Notes: generated from the letters alone by a model not told the origin. 64,000 bases of DNA from an uncultured Isoptericola sp. (GCA_947497265.1 CANMFP010000003.1:1-64000); one strand, 5' to 3'. Shown: positions 1 to 8,469, counted from the stretch's first letter. Numbers and translations are program-made.

Positions 1-18
1 CACTGTTGAGTTCTCAAA
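1..18 (-). promoter_or_regulatory. rRNA operon leader motif
   Basis: Read on the minus strand, these bases give TTTGAGAACTCAACAGTG. From family knowledge, this conserved block sits in the leader just upstream of 16S rRNA in many actinobacteria and is linked to processing or antitermination. It lies about 60 bases downstream of a good promoter on the same strand, so a 16S gene should begin shortly beyond the left edge. The rRNA itself is not in the window. Confidence 0.75.
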
Positions 19-81
19 CAACCGACGCACACCATCCAAGACCGGAACAACCGCTCCGACCCCGTCCGGGGCAACCCCTCT

Positions 82-110
82 AACTTAGCAGTTCCGATAT
101 CTCCGTGCAA
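82..110 (-). promoter_or_regulatory. rrn promoter P2 (proximal)
   Basis: On the minus strand there is a -35 TTGCAC (105-110), a 17-base spacer and a -10 TAAGTT (82-87). It is followed by a G+C-rich initial transcript with a small GGGG-TTG-CCCC hairpin and then the rRNA leader motif at the window edge. Position and direction fit the promoter nearest the 16S gene. No coding region on either strand makes sense here. Confidence 0.7.
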
Positions 111-287
111 ACCGACCGAATCTCTGATTCGTGCGATTTCGGTGATTCCGAACCCGCCCCACTCTATCAGAGCGCGCATGGCGTCCTGATCCAGAAGGAT
201 GTGGTTTTCAGCTCCGGCCCGGCCACCGGTACCCAGCCCGTGGGCTGTCTCCTCGGTGTCCGTCGGCCCGTCGGGCTGACTCAGAGA

Positions 288-317
288 ACATTACAGAGGT
301 CGCTGCCCTGGCGTCAA
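288..317 (-). promoter_or_regulatory. rrn promoter P1 (distal)
   Basis: On the minus strand there is a -35 TTGACG (312-317), an 18-base spacer and a -10 TAATGT (288-293). The -10 context GTAATGTTCTC also occurs at the tRNA-Arg promoter (2211-2239), which suggests a shared stable-RNA promoter type. A perfect 12-base palindrome, TGGCGCGCGCCA (330-341), lies just upstream of the -35 and could be a regulator site. The 384 bases from the left edge to the symporter stop hold only this regulatory region. Confidence 0.65.
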
Positions 318-384
318 CGCGGGACGACGTGGCGCGCGCCACTCCCCCGAGCGGCTCGCCCGGGCCCCGAGGCAACGACCCGGC

Positions 385-1890
385 TCAGACCGCCGCGCTC
401 CGGGCGGGAGGCGCGGCGAGCCGTCGGGCCTCGTCGAACTCCTCCTCGACGTCCGCACCTGGCCGAGCGGTCAGCAGGCTCACCCCCACGGCCGCCACCA
501 GGCCCACGGCGAACCCCGGGACGATCTCGTACAGCGAGTCAGACAGTCCGCTGCGTCCCCAGGTGAACGCGACCACGGCGCCGCCCACCATCCCGGCGAG
601 CGCACCCCAGCGGGTCAGCCGGCGCCAGTAGAGGCTCAGCATGACGATCGGGCCGAACGCCGCACCGAAGCCGGCCCAGGCGAACCCGACCAGGTCGAGG
701 ATCGTCGCCGTGCGGTCCAGCGCGATGAGGCCCGCGACGAGGGCCACCATGAGGACGCCCGCTCGGCCGAGCATCACCTGAGCCTTCGGGGTGAGCTCCC
801 GCTTGGTCGTCATCTTCACCAGGTCCTCGACGAGCGCCGACGAAGAGACGATGAGCTGGGAAGAGATCGTCGACATGATCGCCGCGAGCACGGCGGCCAG
901 CACGAGCCCCGCCACCAGGGGATGGAACAAGGTCTGGGCCAGGAAGAGGAAGACGGTCTCCGGGTTCTCCAGCGTGAGCCCGTTGACGTTGACGTACGCA
1001 ACGCCGATCAGTCCGGTCATGACGGCGCCTATACCCGTGAGGATCATCCACGAGATGCCGATGCGACGGCCCACCTTGGCGTCCGCCGGCGATCGCATCG
1101 CCATGAAGCGCACGATGATGTGCGGCTGACCGAAGTACCCGAGCCCCCAGGCGACCGCGGAGATGACACCGGTGGCCGAGGCACCGGCGACGAAGGACAG
1201 GTGGTCCGCGGCGGCCGAGGTGTCCGCGGCGAGGATCCCCTCGCGCACGACGTCCCAGCCACCCATCTCGGCGATGGCCACGATCGGCACGAGGACCAGC
1301 GCCAGGAGCATGAGGACCCCCTGTGCGACGTCGGTCCACGTCGCACCGAGGAATCCGCCAAACAGGGTGTAGGCCAGCGTGACGCCACCGACGACGAGCA
1401 GGCCCGTCAGGTAGCTCATGTCGAACGAGCTCTCGAAGAAGGTCCCGCCCGCGACCATCCCGGAGGAGACGTAGAAGGTGAAGAACACCAGGACGATCAC
1501 GCCGGCGGCGATCCGCAGCAGCCGCGAGGTGTCCCGGAGCCGGTTCTCGAAGAAGCTCGGGATGGTGATCGAGTTGTTCGAGACCTCGGTGTAGGCCCGC
1601 AGCCGCGGCGCCACGAACTTCCAGTTGAGCCAGGCGCCGACCGTGAGCCCGATGGCGATCCACGCCTCCACCAGCCCCGCGGCATAGATGGCGCCGGGCA
1701 GGCCCATCAGCAGCCAGCCGGACATGTCCGAGGCGCCAGCACTCAGCGCCGCGACGCCGGGGCGCAACCGTCGGCCACCCAGCATGTAGTCGTCGAGGTT
1801 CTTCGTGTTGCGGAACGCGGTGTAGCCGATCCCCAGCATCAGTGCCAGGTAGGCCACGATGGCGATCAACTTCCAGGTCTGATCGCTCAT
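385..1890 (-). CDS. putP: Sodium/proline-type symporter (PutP family)
   Basis: A 501-residue polytopic membrane protein of the solute:sodium symporter (SSS) family, close to the 502 residues of Escherichia coli PutP. It would import proline or a related solute with Na+. Family-like segments include the N-terminal LDDYMLGGRRL and the following glycine-rich ALSAGASDMSGWLLMGLPGA near the Na+ site, and about 13 hydrophobic helices follow. I chose the ATG at 1890 because GGGAGG stands 8 bases before it; the frame stays open to 1947 but the longer form has no such signal and adds a non-hydrophobic leader. Proline is the best guess for substrate but is not proven by sequence. The gene ends about 70 bases upstream of the distal rrn promoter on the same strand. 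Confidence 0.85.
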   Translation of the reverse strand: MSDQTWKLIAIVAYLALMLGIGYTAFRNTKNLDDYMLGGRRLRPGVAALSAGASDMSGWLLMGLPGAIYAAGLVEAWIAIGLTVGAWLNWKFVAPRLRAYTEVSNNSITIPSFFENRLRDTSRLLRIAAGVIVLVFFTFYVSSGMVAGGTFFESSFDMSYLTGLLVVGGVTLAYTLFGGFLGATWTDVAQGVLMLLALVLVPIVAIAEMGGWDVVREGILAADTSAAADHLSFVAGASATGVISAVAWGLGYFGQPHIIVRFMAMRSPADAKVGRRIGISWMILTGIGAVMTGLIGVAYVNVNGLTLENPETVFLFLAQTLFHPLVAGLVLAAVLAAIMSTISSQLIVSSSALVEDLVKMTTKRELTPKAQVMLGRAGVLMVALVAGLIALDRTATILDLVGFAWAGFGAAFGPIVMLSLYWRRLTRWGALAGMVGGAVVAFTWGRSGLSDSLYEIVPGFAVGLVAAVGVSLLTARPGADVEEEFDEARRLAAPPARSAAV

Positions 1891-2064
1891 GCGACCATCC
1901 TCCCGTACGTCGTGCAGCGTCTCGCACCCGACGCTCCGTCGCGCCACGTGCTGCCCGCCGCACGGCTGCGGCGGCGAGGGGCCAGGTCAGTTCCGTACGA
2001 CCTCAGGATCCCTGCTGCCGACGTGCCTCGCTGCGGTACCGCCCCACGGGCCCACCGATGAGAA

Positions 2065-2093
2065 ACGGCCCGATCCCAGAGGGATCGAGCCGT
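2065..2093 (-). terminator. Terminator after tRNA-Arg
   Basis: The minus-strand transcript forms a 13-base-pair stem (ACGGCTCGATCCC paired with GGGATCGGGCCGT, one G-U pair) with a TCT loop, followed by TTTCTC. It begins 11 bases past the tRNA end. Confidence 0.8.
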
Positions 2094-2103
2094 CATCTCA
2101 GCG

Positions 2104-2176
2104 TGCGCCCGGAGGGATTCGAACCCCCAACCTTCTGATCCGTAGTCAGATGCTCTATCCGTTGAGCTACGGGCGC
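2104..2176 (-). tRNA. tRNA-Arg (ACG)
   Basis: A 73-base cloverleaf on the minus strand. The acceptor stem is GCGCCCG/CGGGCGC with discriminator A, the anticodon stem TCTGA/TCAGA closes the loop CTACGGA (anticodon ACG), and the T-loop is TTCGAAT. CCA is not encoded. The ACG anticodon is normally edited to ICG and reads CGU, CGC and CGA. Confidence 0.95.
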
Positions 2177-2210
2177 AGACCGTCCGATGCTCGCGCACCG
2201 GCCGACGAGA

Positions 2211-2239
2211 ACATTACCGTGCCGACTGCCGATCCCCAA
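2211..2239 (-). promoter_or_regulatory. Promoter of tRNA-Arg
   Basis: Minus-strand -35 TTGGGG (2234-2239), 17-base spacer, -10 TAATGT (2211-2216), about 35 bases before the tRNA. The extended -10 GTAATGTTCTC is identical to that of the distal rrn promoter. Confidence 0.6.
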
Positions 2240-2305
2240 ACCGGGATCCACGATGGTGACTGACGCCACCACGGCCGGACACAGAATGCCTTTGCACCGA
2301 CAGAA

Positions 2306-2335
2306 AAGACCCCGGGCGTTGAGCTCCGGAGTCTT
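2306..2335 (-). terminator. Terminator after tRNA-Ser (GCT)
   Basis: The minus-strand transcript forms AAGACTCCGG paired with CCGGGGTCTT (one U-G pair) around a 10-base loop, followed by TTC. It starts 2 bases beyond the encoded CCA. Confidence 0.75.
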
Positions 2336-2337
2336 CC

Positions 2338-2429
2338 TGGCGGAGACGGCGGGATTTGAACCCGCGAACGGGTTGCCCCGTTACCACCTTAGCAGGGTGG
2401 CGCACTAGACCAGACTATGCGACGTCTCC
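2338..2429 (-). tRNA. tRNA-Ser (GCT), CCA encoded
   Basis: A class II tRNA with a long variable arm. The acceptor stem is GGAGACG/CGTCTCC with discriminator G, the anticodon stem CCACC/GGTGG closes loop CTGCTAA (anticodon GCT, codons AGC/AGU), and the T-loop is TTCAAAT. The CCA end is encoded at 2338-2340, unlike the two neighbouring tRNAs. Confidence 0.95.
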
Positions 2430-2464
2430 TCAGCGGCCAGGCATCAGCCTGTGCTGCGGCGCCC

Positions 2465-2494
2465 AGACTACCCGTCTCGAGGGCCGCGGAGCAA
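2465..2494 (-). promoter_or_regulatory. Promoter of tRNA-Ser (GCT)
   Basis: Minus-strand -35 TTGCTC (2489-2494), 18-base spacer, -10 TAGTCT (2465-2470), about 35 bases before the tRNA. Its -35 lies in the T-run of the upstream tRNA terminator, so the two units are packed tightly. Confidence 0.5.
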
Positions 2495-2496
2495 AA

Positions 2497-2523
2497 GCCC
2501 GGGCGGGCAGCGAGTCCCCGGGC
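2497..2523 (-). terminator. Terminator after tRNA-Ser (TGA)
   Basis: On the minus strand GCCCGGG pairs perfectly with CCCGGGC around a 13-base loop, followed directly by TTTTGC. Confidence 0.65.
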
Positions 2524-2556
2524 CGGTGACGCGGCCCCTACCAGCGATGATCTCAG

Positions 2557-2644
2557 CGGAGGGCGGGGGATTCGAACCCCCGGTGCGGGGTTGCCGCACA
2601 ACGGTTTTCAAGACCGTCACATTCGGCCGCTCTGTCAGCCCTCC
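2557..2644 (-). tRNA. tRNA-Ser (TGA)
   Basis: An 88-base class II tRNA. The acceptor stem is GGAGGGC/GCCCTCC with discriminator G, the anticodon stem ACGGT/ACCGT closes loop CTTGAAA (anticodon TGA, codon UCA and related), and the T-loop is TTCGAAT. CCA is not encoded. A -10-like TAGACT (minus strand, 2655-2660) lies 10 bases upstream. Confidence 0.95.
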
Positions 2645-2684
2645 CAGGCCCCGCAGTCTAACGGGGCGGGCACGCGTGCGACGA

Positions 2685-2720
2685 CGGCCGGCCCGTGGGC
2701 GGGTGCCCACCGACCGGCCG
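2685..2720 (-). terminator. Probable terminator of the conservon operon
   Basis: Nested hairpin on the minus strand: CGGCCGG/CCGGCCG outside and GTGGGC/GCCCAC inside, with a 3-by-3 internal loop. It starts 19 bases past the GTPase stop. There is no T-run, which is common in GC-rich actinobacteria. Confidence 0.5.
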
Positions 2721-2739
2721 CATCGGAGACGTGCAGCGA

Positions 2740-3723
2740 TCAGCTCGGAGCGCCGCCCGACCGCAGCTGCCGCATGGCGAGCTGGACGAGAGAGATCAGC
2801 GTCTGCTTGGTGGCCGCCCGGGAGCGCGCGTCCGTGTAGAGCATCGGCACGTGCGCCGGGATCTGTAGCGCCTCACGGACGTCCTCGAGGCGGTGCTTGG
2901 CCACGCCGTCGAAGCAGTTGACCCCGACCACGAACGGGATGCCCCGCTGCTCGAAGTAGTCGATCGCCGGGAAGCACTGCTCGAGCCGGTCGGTGTCCAC
3001 CAGCACGACGGCACCGATCGCGCCACGCACCAGGTCGTCCCACATGAACAGGAAGCGGTCCTGGCCGGGCGTGCCGAACAGGTACAACCAGAGGTTCCCG
3101 GGCAGCGACACACGGCCGAAGTCCATGGCTACCGTCGTGGTCGTCTTGCGGTCCGTCACCCCGCCCGCGTCGTCGACGCCCACCGAGTGCTCCGTCATCG
3201 CAGCCTCGGTGTTGAGCGGCTCGACGTCCGAGATGGAGCCGATGAAGGTCGTCTTGCCGACGGCGAACCCGCCGGCGACGACGATCTTCGTGACGGTCGG
3301 CGCTGCCCCGGCATCCGTGGAGGGCGACGCCGCTGCCGCGGGAGCGGACTTCTGGACGGACTGCTGCTGCACCGAGTGCTGCTGCGCAGCCTGACCGGCC
3401 GGTGCGGCCTGCGGGCTCACCGTCCCCTGAGAAGCGGCGACGTTCGAGGCGGCGCTCGCCTGCTGCTCGGGTGCCGACTGCGTGGGGGCCTGCGGGGCGT
3501 TGGACATCTGCTGCTTCTCCTGGGGTGCACCCGCCTCGGCGCGCGTCGATCCACCGAGCACGCTCTGACGCACCGGTGAGCTGGTCCGTGCTGCGCCGAA
3601 GGGTGACGGCGCACCGGCGGCAGGGGCGTTCAGCCCGCCCGCCGGTGACGAGACCGGCGCCCAGCTGGGGGCCCGACTGCCGGAACCCCCGGGCGCCGCG
3701 CTGTCAGAGGGTGGAAATGCCAT
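2740..3723 (-). CDS. Conservon small GTPase (CvnD type) with long Ala/Gln-rich N-terminus
   Basis: A 327-residue protein. The C-terminal ~190 residues are a small Ras-like GTPase of the MglA/CvnD type: P-loop GGFAVGKTT (Lys about 157), FGTPGQDRF as the G3 box, and NCFDG as the G4 box. In Streptomyces conservons this GTPase works with a histidine kinase, a roadblock protein and a DUF742 protein, all encoded upstream here. The first ~145 residues are low-complexity Ala/Gln/Pro/Ser; usual family members are about 190-200 residues, so this is a clear extension. I chose ATG 3723 because GGAGAG stands 8 bases upstream; a GTG at 3732 is possible. It overlaps the DUF742 gene by 20 bases, indicating translational coupling. 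Confidence 0.9.
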   Translation of the reverse strand: MAFPPSDSAAPGGSGSRAPSWAPVSSPAGGLNAPAAGAPSPFGAARTSSPVRQSVLGGSTRAEAGAPQEKQQMSNAPQAPTQSAPEQQASAASNVAASQGTVSPQAAPAGQAAQQHSVQQQSVQKSAPAAAASPSTDAGAAPTVTKIVVAGGFAVGKTTFIGSISDVEPLNTEAAMTEHSVGVDDAGGVTDRKTTTTVAMDFGRVSLPGNLWLYLFGTPGQDRFLFMWDDLVRGAIGAVVLVDTDRLEQCFPAIDYFEQRGIPFVVGVNCFDGVAKHRLEDVREALQIPAHVPMLYTDARSRAATKQTLISLVQLAMRQLRSGGAPS

Positions 3724-4120
3724 TGAGAACACTCTCCAAGACGCTCAGGGAAAGCCCCGAGTGGTTGCTGCCGTGGCCCGTGTGGACATTCACCGGAGCC
3801 GACGTGTGCACAGTGATGTGGCCCTCCTCCTGCATGTCCGCCACGAGGATGCGGACGACCCCCAGGGGGAGCTTCAGGAGGGCCGAGAGCTCGGCGATCG
3901 ACACGTACGTGTGCGCCGCGTGCTGCAGGATCGCGCGCTTCTCGGGGGTGAGCCCGAAGCTGCTGACCGCTCCTGGCATGACCTCGACCAGCGCCTCGAG
4001 CGGCAGGTCGGACATGGAGGACCGGACGCGGCCACCCGTGACCGCGTAGGGACGCACCGTGGAAGCCTCGTAGCCGTCTGCGGAGTGCGTGCCCAGGGAA
4101 CCGAACGGTGCGTGCGACAT
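3704..4120 (-). CDS. DUF742 family protein (CvnC type)
   Basis: A 138-residue DUF742 protein, third gene of the conservon. The family signature VRPYAVTGGR is near residue 24, followed by DLPLEALV and a predicted winged-helix-like segment (TPEKRAILQHAAHTYVSIAE). In Streptomyces coelicolor the corresponding proteins form a membrane-associated complex with the kinase, roadblock and GTPase partners; that role is inferred here from gene order and family. The gene starts 8 bases after the roadblock stop and its end overlaps the GTPase start. Confidence 0.9.
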   Translation of the reverse strand: MSHAPFGSLGTHSADGYEASTVRPYAVTGGRVRSSMSDLPLEALVEVMPGAVSSFGLTPEKRAILQHAAHTYVSIAELSALLKLPLGVVRILVADMQEEGHITVHTSAPVNVHTGHGSNHSGLSLSVLESVLNGISTL

Positions 4121-4128
4121 CCTCTATC

Positions 4129-4578
4129 TCATCCAACCTGCGCTGAGCGCGTCGTGCCGTCGACGGGAAGACTGCCCCGCATCTCGGAGATGAGCTGCGG
4201 CGTGAGCGTGGCCTCGGTGCGCGACACCAGCAGGGCCATCTCGTAACCGATGAGGCCGATGTCGCAGTTCGCCTCGGCCACGACCGCGAGGACCGAACCG
4301 TTCGAGACGTTCATCAGGAAGAGGTAGCCGTTGTCCATCTCGATGATGGCCTGCCGGACGTTGCCACCACTGAGCTGGCGCGAGGCGCCACGGGTCAGGC
4401 TCGACATCCCCGACACGATCGCAGCGAGCTGGTCGCCGCTGGTGCGATCGAGATGGTCCGACATCGCCATGAGGAGACCGTCCGCAGAGACCACCAGGGT
4501 GTGGCGGCTGCCCGGGACGGTCCGGACGAAGTTGTCGAGAAGCCACCCGAAGTTGGTCGCTTCAGTACTGAGGGTCAC
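4129..4578 (-). CDS. Roadblock/LC7 domain protein (CvnB type)
   Basis: A 149-residue roadblock/LC7 protein spanning essentially one domain (residues ~10-110), with the family pattern LLDNFVRTVPGSRHTLVVSADGLLMAMS. Such proteins bind small GTPases and act as regulators (the MglB-like role). The start is a GTG preceded by AGGAGG at 4 bases. It is the second gene of the conservon and sits 101 bases after the kinase gene. Confidence 0.9.
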   Translation of the reverse strand: MTLSTEATNFGWLLDNFVRTVPGSRHTLVVSADGLLMAMSDHLDRTSGDQLAAIVSGMSSLTRGASRQLSGGNVRQAIIEMDNGYLFLMNVSNGSVLAVVAEANCDIGLIGYEMALLVSRTEATLTPQLISEMRGSLPVDGTTRSAQVG

Positions 4579-4679
4579 GCTTCCTCCTCGTCAGGTGCGC
4601 TGAGTGCGCAGGTCACCGCTGCTGCGGAGACGATCCAGGGACATCATTCACGGTCAAGGGGTCATCCGTCGAGGCCTCG

Positions 4680-7600
4680 TCACCCGGTTGCCTCGGAACG
4701 TCCGCGAGCGGTTGCCGACTGGAAGGCCGACAGCCGCGCGCGCAGCTGCTCCGGATCACGTTCGATACGGGCCGAGAAGCGGTCCGCTGACACGGGCTGC
4801 CCAGCGTTCCTGCTCCGGCGGGTCAGGCCGTTCGTGGCCTCCGGTGCCACCGCGGTGGGCCGGTACGTCTGCTCCTCGTTGCTGGTCGTCACGTTCTCTT
4901 CCTGGAAGACGCCGCGCTGCATGAGCGTGGACATCTCCTCGTACAGGACGGCCGAGGCCATCCACTCGGACCGCGCCTCGACGGTGTCGGGCACGTAGTG
5001 GGGGTCGAGCGCGTCAGCCCTGGCGTCTCCGGTGGAACGCAGCGGCAGCACGGACTCGCCGTAGGACCTGGCCGCCGGGCGGCCGTCGTCCGGCGACGCC
5101 GCGAAGGCGGGCGCGGCAGCAGGGGGTGCGGGATCCTCGGACGGTGCCGGTTCGACCGGGCGAGGCGCGGGGAACGGGACGTCCTCGACGACCGGCGGCT
5201 GGTAGGCCACCGGTGCCGCGGCGGGACGCTCTGGAGCGAACGGCTCCGGCTCGGTGGCACGCGGTGCCGCGGCACCCGACCACCCGCCGTCTGCCCCCGG
5301 CGCCTGCTGCAGCGGGCGCTCCGGCGCGGAGCCCGCGGAGTCCTCGCTGACGGCGAGCGTCGGTGCCGTCAGCGGATCGACGCCCCGAGCGGAGCCGACG
5401 GGCTCAACCGAGGAACCGTTCGTGACCGAGCTCGCCGCCGCAGCGGCAGCCTCCTCGACGGCGGGCTTGCGGCCGAAGAGGCCACGCTTGCGCGAGCCCT
5501 GGGCGGACGCCGTCTCGCTACGCCGGCTCGGCAGGTCGGACATCAGGTCCTCGAACGCCGGCAGGGTGGTGAAGCCGGAGTCCTCGGAGGCCGCCGGCTC
5601 GTCGCGCGGGCGCTCCGGCGCGGGAGCTGCCGCGACCGGTGCGGGCGCCGGCCGCGCCGGCGGCGCGACGGGCGGCGACTGGACCGACGCCGGGCTCTCC
5701 GCGACCGGGCTGAACGCCACGGGCACGTCGGCAGGGTCGTCCGTCACGGCGTCGAGCTGGAGGGTGCCGTCACCGGAGGTCTCCTCCAGGCGCTCCATCG
5801 ACCGGAAGCTCGAGAAGAGGCCGGTGCGCTGCTCCGGCTCGATCGGCGCCGGGGCCGGCTCGTCCTGCGGAAGGAGCGGCATCGCGCCCGAGTGGACGTT
5901 CGGCTCGTTCACGCCCCCGGCAGGGCGCTGGCGGCTCGGCAACGAGCTGCCCGACGTCGACACCTCGCGCGGCGGCGACCAGGAAGCGTCCTCGGCCTGC
6001 TGCGAGGCGGCCTCGTCCATGTGGGGCGTGGCGAGCGGGGGCAGCACGATCGACTCGGTCGGCGGGCCCTCGTCACCACGACGACGGCGCGGCATGCCGG
6101 TGGCGGTGGTGCCGTCCGTCAGGGCGTCGAGGTCGACGGGCTGGGCCGTCGGCGGCTCCGGCTGCGCCATCCCGAACGAAGACTGCGCGGGCTGCCGCTG
6201 GTCGGCCGGCTGGAGCCGGGCGGCGGGCATCGGCATCGCCGGCGCCGAGCGGCGGTCGACGGTGGCATCGTCCGGGTACTGACCCTCCGGTGCGTACGCC
6301 GGGGCGGCCGGGCTCGACGCCGCCCGCGGGTCGGCGGGGACGGTCTGCGGGACCGCTTCGGTCAGGCCGGTCCTCGCCTGCTCCGGGCCGGCCTGCGCCA
6401 CCGCGTGCTGCGTCGCCGTCTCGAGCGGGTCCGTCGGCTGCGGCAGGGGAACCGCGTCGTCGGACAGGAAGAGCTCGTGCGGGAACGCGATGGTCACCGT
6501 CGTGCCCTTGCCACCCTGACCGGCGCTGAACTCGACGGTGGCCCGCAGGCGCACGGCGAGGCGGCCGACCACGAAGAGGCCGAGGCGCTGGGCGCCGACC
6601 GCGTCGGACGCGGTGGTCGAGGCGACCTTGTGGTTGGCGTCGGCGATCTCCTCGGCAGACATGCCGAGGCCGTGGTCGCGGACCGTCACGACGACACCGC
6701 GCTCGTCTCGCGCCGTAGAGACCTCCACGGGGGTGTGCGGCTCCGAGAACATGGTCGCGTTCTCGAGCAGCTCGGCGATCAGGTGAGCCGCGTTCAGCGC
6801 GTTGTGGCCGAGCATCTGCGGGTCGGTGTGCAGGCTGAGCCGCACGCGGTCGTAGAGCTCGATCTCGGACGACGCCGTCCGGATGACGTCGGAGACGGGC
6901 ATCGGGTGACGGACACGACGGCCGGAGTCGATGCCGGCGAGGACCAGCAGCGACTCGGCGTTCCGGCGCATCCGGGTGGCGAGGTGGTCGAGCCGGAAGA
7001 GGTTGGACAGCGTGCTCGCGTCCTCCTCCGAGCGCTCGAGCTCGTCGAGGAAGGCGAGCTGGCGGTTGAGCAGCACCTGGTCACGCCGGGCGACGTTGAC
7101 GAACATCTCCGCGATCGAGCCACGGAGCGCCGCCTGTTCCCGGGCGACGTCCATCGTGGTCTCGTTGACCTGGTTGAACGCGTGCGCCAGGCGGCCGATC
7201 TCGTCGTCGGACTCGACCGGGATCTGCACCAGGTCGACGTCGGGCGACTGACCCGGGACCGCCATCTGCTCGACCATCTGCGGGAGGCGCTCACGCACGT
7301 CCGCCGTGGCGACGGTCAGGCGACGCAGCGGGGACACGATGCGCCGGGCGATGACCAGCGCGATGACCAGCGACAGCAGCACGATGCCGAAGGTGGCGAC
7401 GAGCGTACCGATCGCCTGGTTGCGGGCGTTCGACGACACGCTCTTCGCGTGGGTCACCGTCGCGTCGCGGACCTCGTCGCGCACCGGCTGCATCTCGTCG
7501 ACCCAGGCCTGGGAGAGCTCGGACCAGGTCGCGGCGTTGCGCTGGTTGATGTTCGAGAAGTCGAGGAACTGCAGCTGGAACCGCAGGCCGTCCAGCTCGT

Positions 7601-8348
7601 CGGAGTAGCCGGGGAGCTCGATCCCCAGGTCCAGGCGGTCGACGCGGTCCTGCGCCGCCGCCCGCAGGTCGTCCGTGGTGTTCAGCGCGGTGACCATCTG
7701 GTTCATGAGGTCGCCGTTGCGATCGCCGTCGGTCGCCTCGGCACGTGCCGCGTCGGCGAGACCGAGCGCCACGATCGGCCGCTCGTAGGTGTTCGCCAGC
7801 ATCGCCTGGTCCATCGCCACGTAGGCGTTCAGACGCTCGGCGAGTGCCGAGTCGGTCGAGGCCGCGGAGAGCGACCGGGGGATGTCCATCGCCCGTTCGA
7901 TGATCTCGCCGTACTGGGCGGTCGCGGACGCAGCGGTGATCTGCCCGGCGATGACGTCGGTCTGCAGGTCGTCGACGGCCCGGCGGTCCTCGAGCGTCGC
8001 GTTGATGGCGTCGCGCACGTTGGTGCTCAGCATGTCGGTGTCGAGCGCGGCCAGCGCCTCGTTGCGCGCGTCGACCGCCTCGTCCGTCTGCTCCTGCGCC
8101 TCGACGAGCTGGTCCATCGCGCCCTCGACGTCGTTCAGCGCGGCGACGGACAGCGCCCGCTCCGCCGCCATCGCGGTGCCCGCCCGGTCCTGCAGCTCGA
8201 GGCTGTCCACCAGGCCCGACGACTGGTTGGACTGGATCATGTCCTGCAGCGCGCCCCACGAGATGTACGTGGCGGCCAGAAGTAGGACGAAGATCGGCAC
8301 GGCGAGTGTCGCAAGGATCTTCCCGCGAACGCCCAACCTGCGGAGCAT
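4680..8348 (-). CDS. Nitrate-sensor-like histidine kinase of the conservon (CvnA type)
   Basis: A 1222-residue membrane sensor kinase. Residues 11-32 are TM1, ~50-300 an extracytoplasmic all-helical sensor (nitrate/nitrite-sensing, NIT-like), 312-335 TM2, and ~336-400 HAMP (DDEIGRLAHAFNQ). A dimerization helix carries LFRLDHLATRMRR (His ~454). The ATPase domain has HLIAELLENATMFS, the G1 box VRDHGLGMS and RLGLFVVGRLA, ending near residue 627. The remaining ~595 residues are low-complexity Pro/Ala/Glu/Ser with no recognisable domain. It heads the conservon, which lacks a response regulator, so output probably goes through the roadblock, DUF742 and GTPase proteins. GGAGAGAGG lies before the ATG. 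Confidence 0.9.
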   Translation of the reverse strand: MLRRLGVRGKILATLAVPIFVLLLAATYISWGALQDMIQSNQSSGLVDSLELQDRAGTAMAAERALSVAALNDVEGAMDQLVEAQEQTDEAVDARNEALAALDTDMLSTNVRDAINATLEDRRAVDDLQTDVIAGQITAASATAQYGEIIERAMDIPRSLSAASTDSALAERLNAYVAMDQAMLANTYERPIVALGLADAARAEATDGDRNGDLMNQMVTALNTTDDLRAAAQDRVDRLDLGIELPGYSDELDGLRFQLQFLDFSNINQRNAATWSELSQAWVDEMQPVRDEVRDATVTHAKSVSSNARNQAIGTLVATFGIVLLSLVIALVIARRIVSPLRRLTVATADVRERLPQMVEQMAVPGQSPDVDLVQIPVESDDEIGRLAHAFNQVNETTMDVAREQAALRGSIAEMFVNVARRDQVLLNRQLAFLDELERSEEDASTLSNLFRLDHLATRMRRNAESLLVLAGIDSGRRVRHPMPVSDVIRTASSEIELYDRVRLSLHTDPQMLGHNALNAAHLIAELLENATMFSEPHTPVEVSTARDERGVVVTVRDHGLGMSAEEIADANHKVASTTASDAVGAQRLGLFVVGRLAVRLRATVEFSAGQGGKGTTVTIAFPHELFLSDDAVPLPQPTDPLETATQHAVAQAGPEQARTGLTEAVPQTVPADPRAASSPAAPAYAPEGQYPDDATVDRRSAPAMPMPAARLQPADQRQPAQSSFGMAQPEPPTAQPVDLDALTDGTTATGMPRRRRGDEGPPTESIVLPPLATPHMDEAASQQAEDASWSPPREVSTSGSSLPSRQRPAGGVNEPNVHSGAMPLLPQDEPAPAPIEPEQRTGLFSSFRSMERLEETSGDGTLQLDAVTDDPADVPVAFSPVAESPASVQSPPVAPPARPAPAPVAAAPAPERPRDEPAASEDSGFTTLPAFEDLMSDLPSRRSETASAQGSRKRGLFGRKPAVEEAAAAAASSVTNGSSVEPVGSARGVDPLTAPTLAVSEDSAGSAPERPLQQAPGADGGWSGAAAPRATEPEPFAPERPAAAPVAYQPPVVEDVPFPAPRPVEPAPSEDPAPPAAAPAFAASPDDGRPAARSYGESVLPLRSTGDARADALDPHYVPDTVEARSEWMASAVLYEEMSTLMQRGVFQEENVTTSNEEQTYRPTAVAPEATNGLTRRSRNAGQPVSADRFSARIERDPEQLRARLSAFQSATARGRSEATG

Positions 8349-8463
8349 GGGGACCTCTCTCCATCACTGATCGTTCGGAGCGTCGAAAGGCGTCCCGCCT
8401 CCGCTGTCTCCGGTGTTCATGCACCTGAGGGGGCTGCTCTGGTCACTCGACGCCGCGCGCGAG

Positions 8464-8469
8464 TAGCCT
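8464..8469 (+). promoter_or_regulatory. -10 element for a leaderless transcript
   Basis: TAGCCT ends 8 bases before the GTG start of the quinone oxidoreductase and there is no Shine-Dalgarno between them. One of about fifteen such arrangements in this window. Confidence 0.45.

Noticed and set aside
2104-2644. tRNA cluster as a phage or island attachment site
   Set aside because: No integrase gene and no repeated tRNA 3' end were seen nearby.
4998-8285. A 1095-codon open frame opposite the conservon kinase
   Set aside because: Arg/Gly/Val-rich with no motif, fully antisense to a clear histidine kinase.
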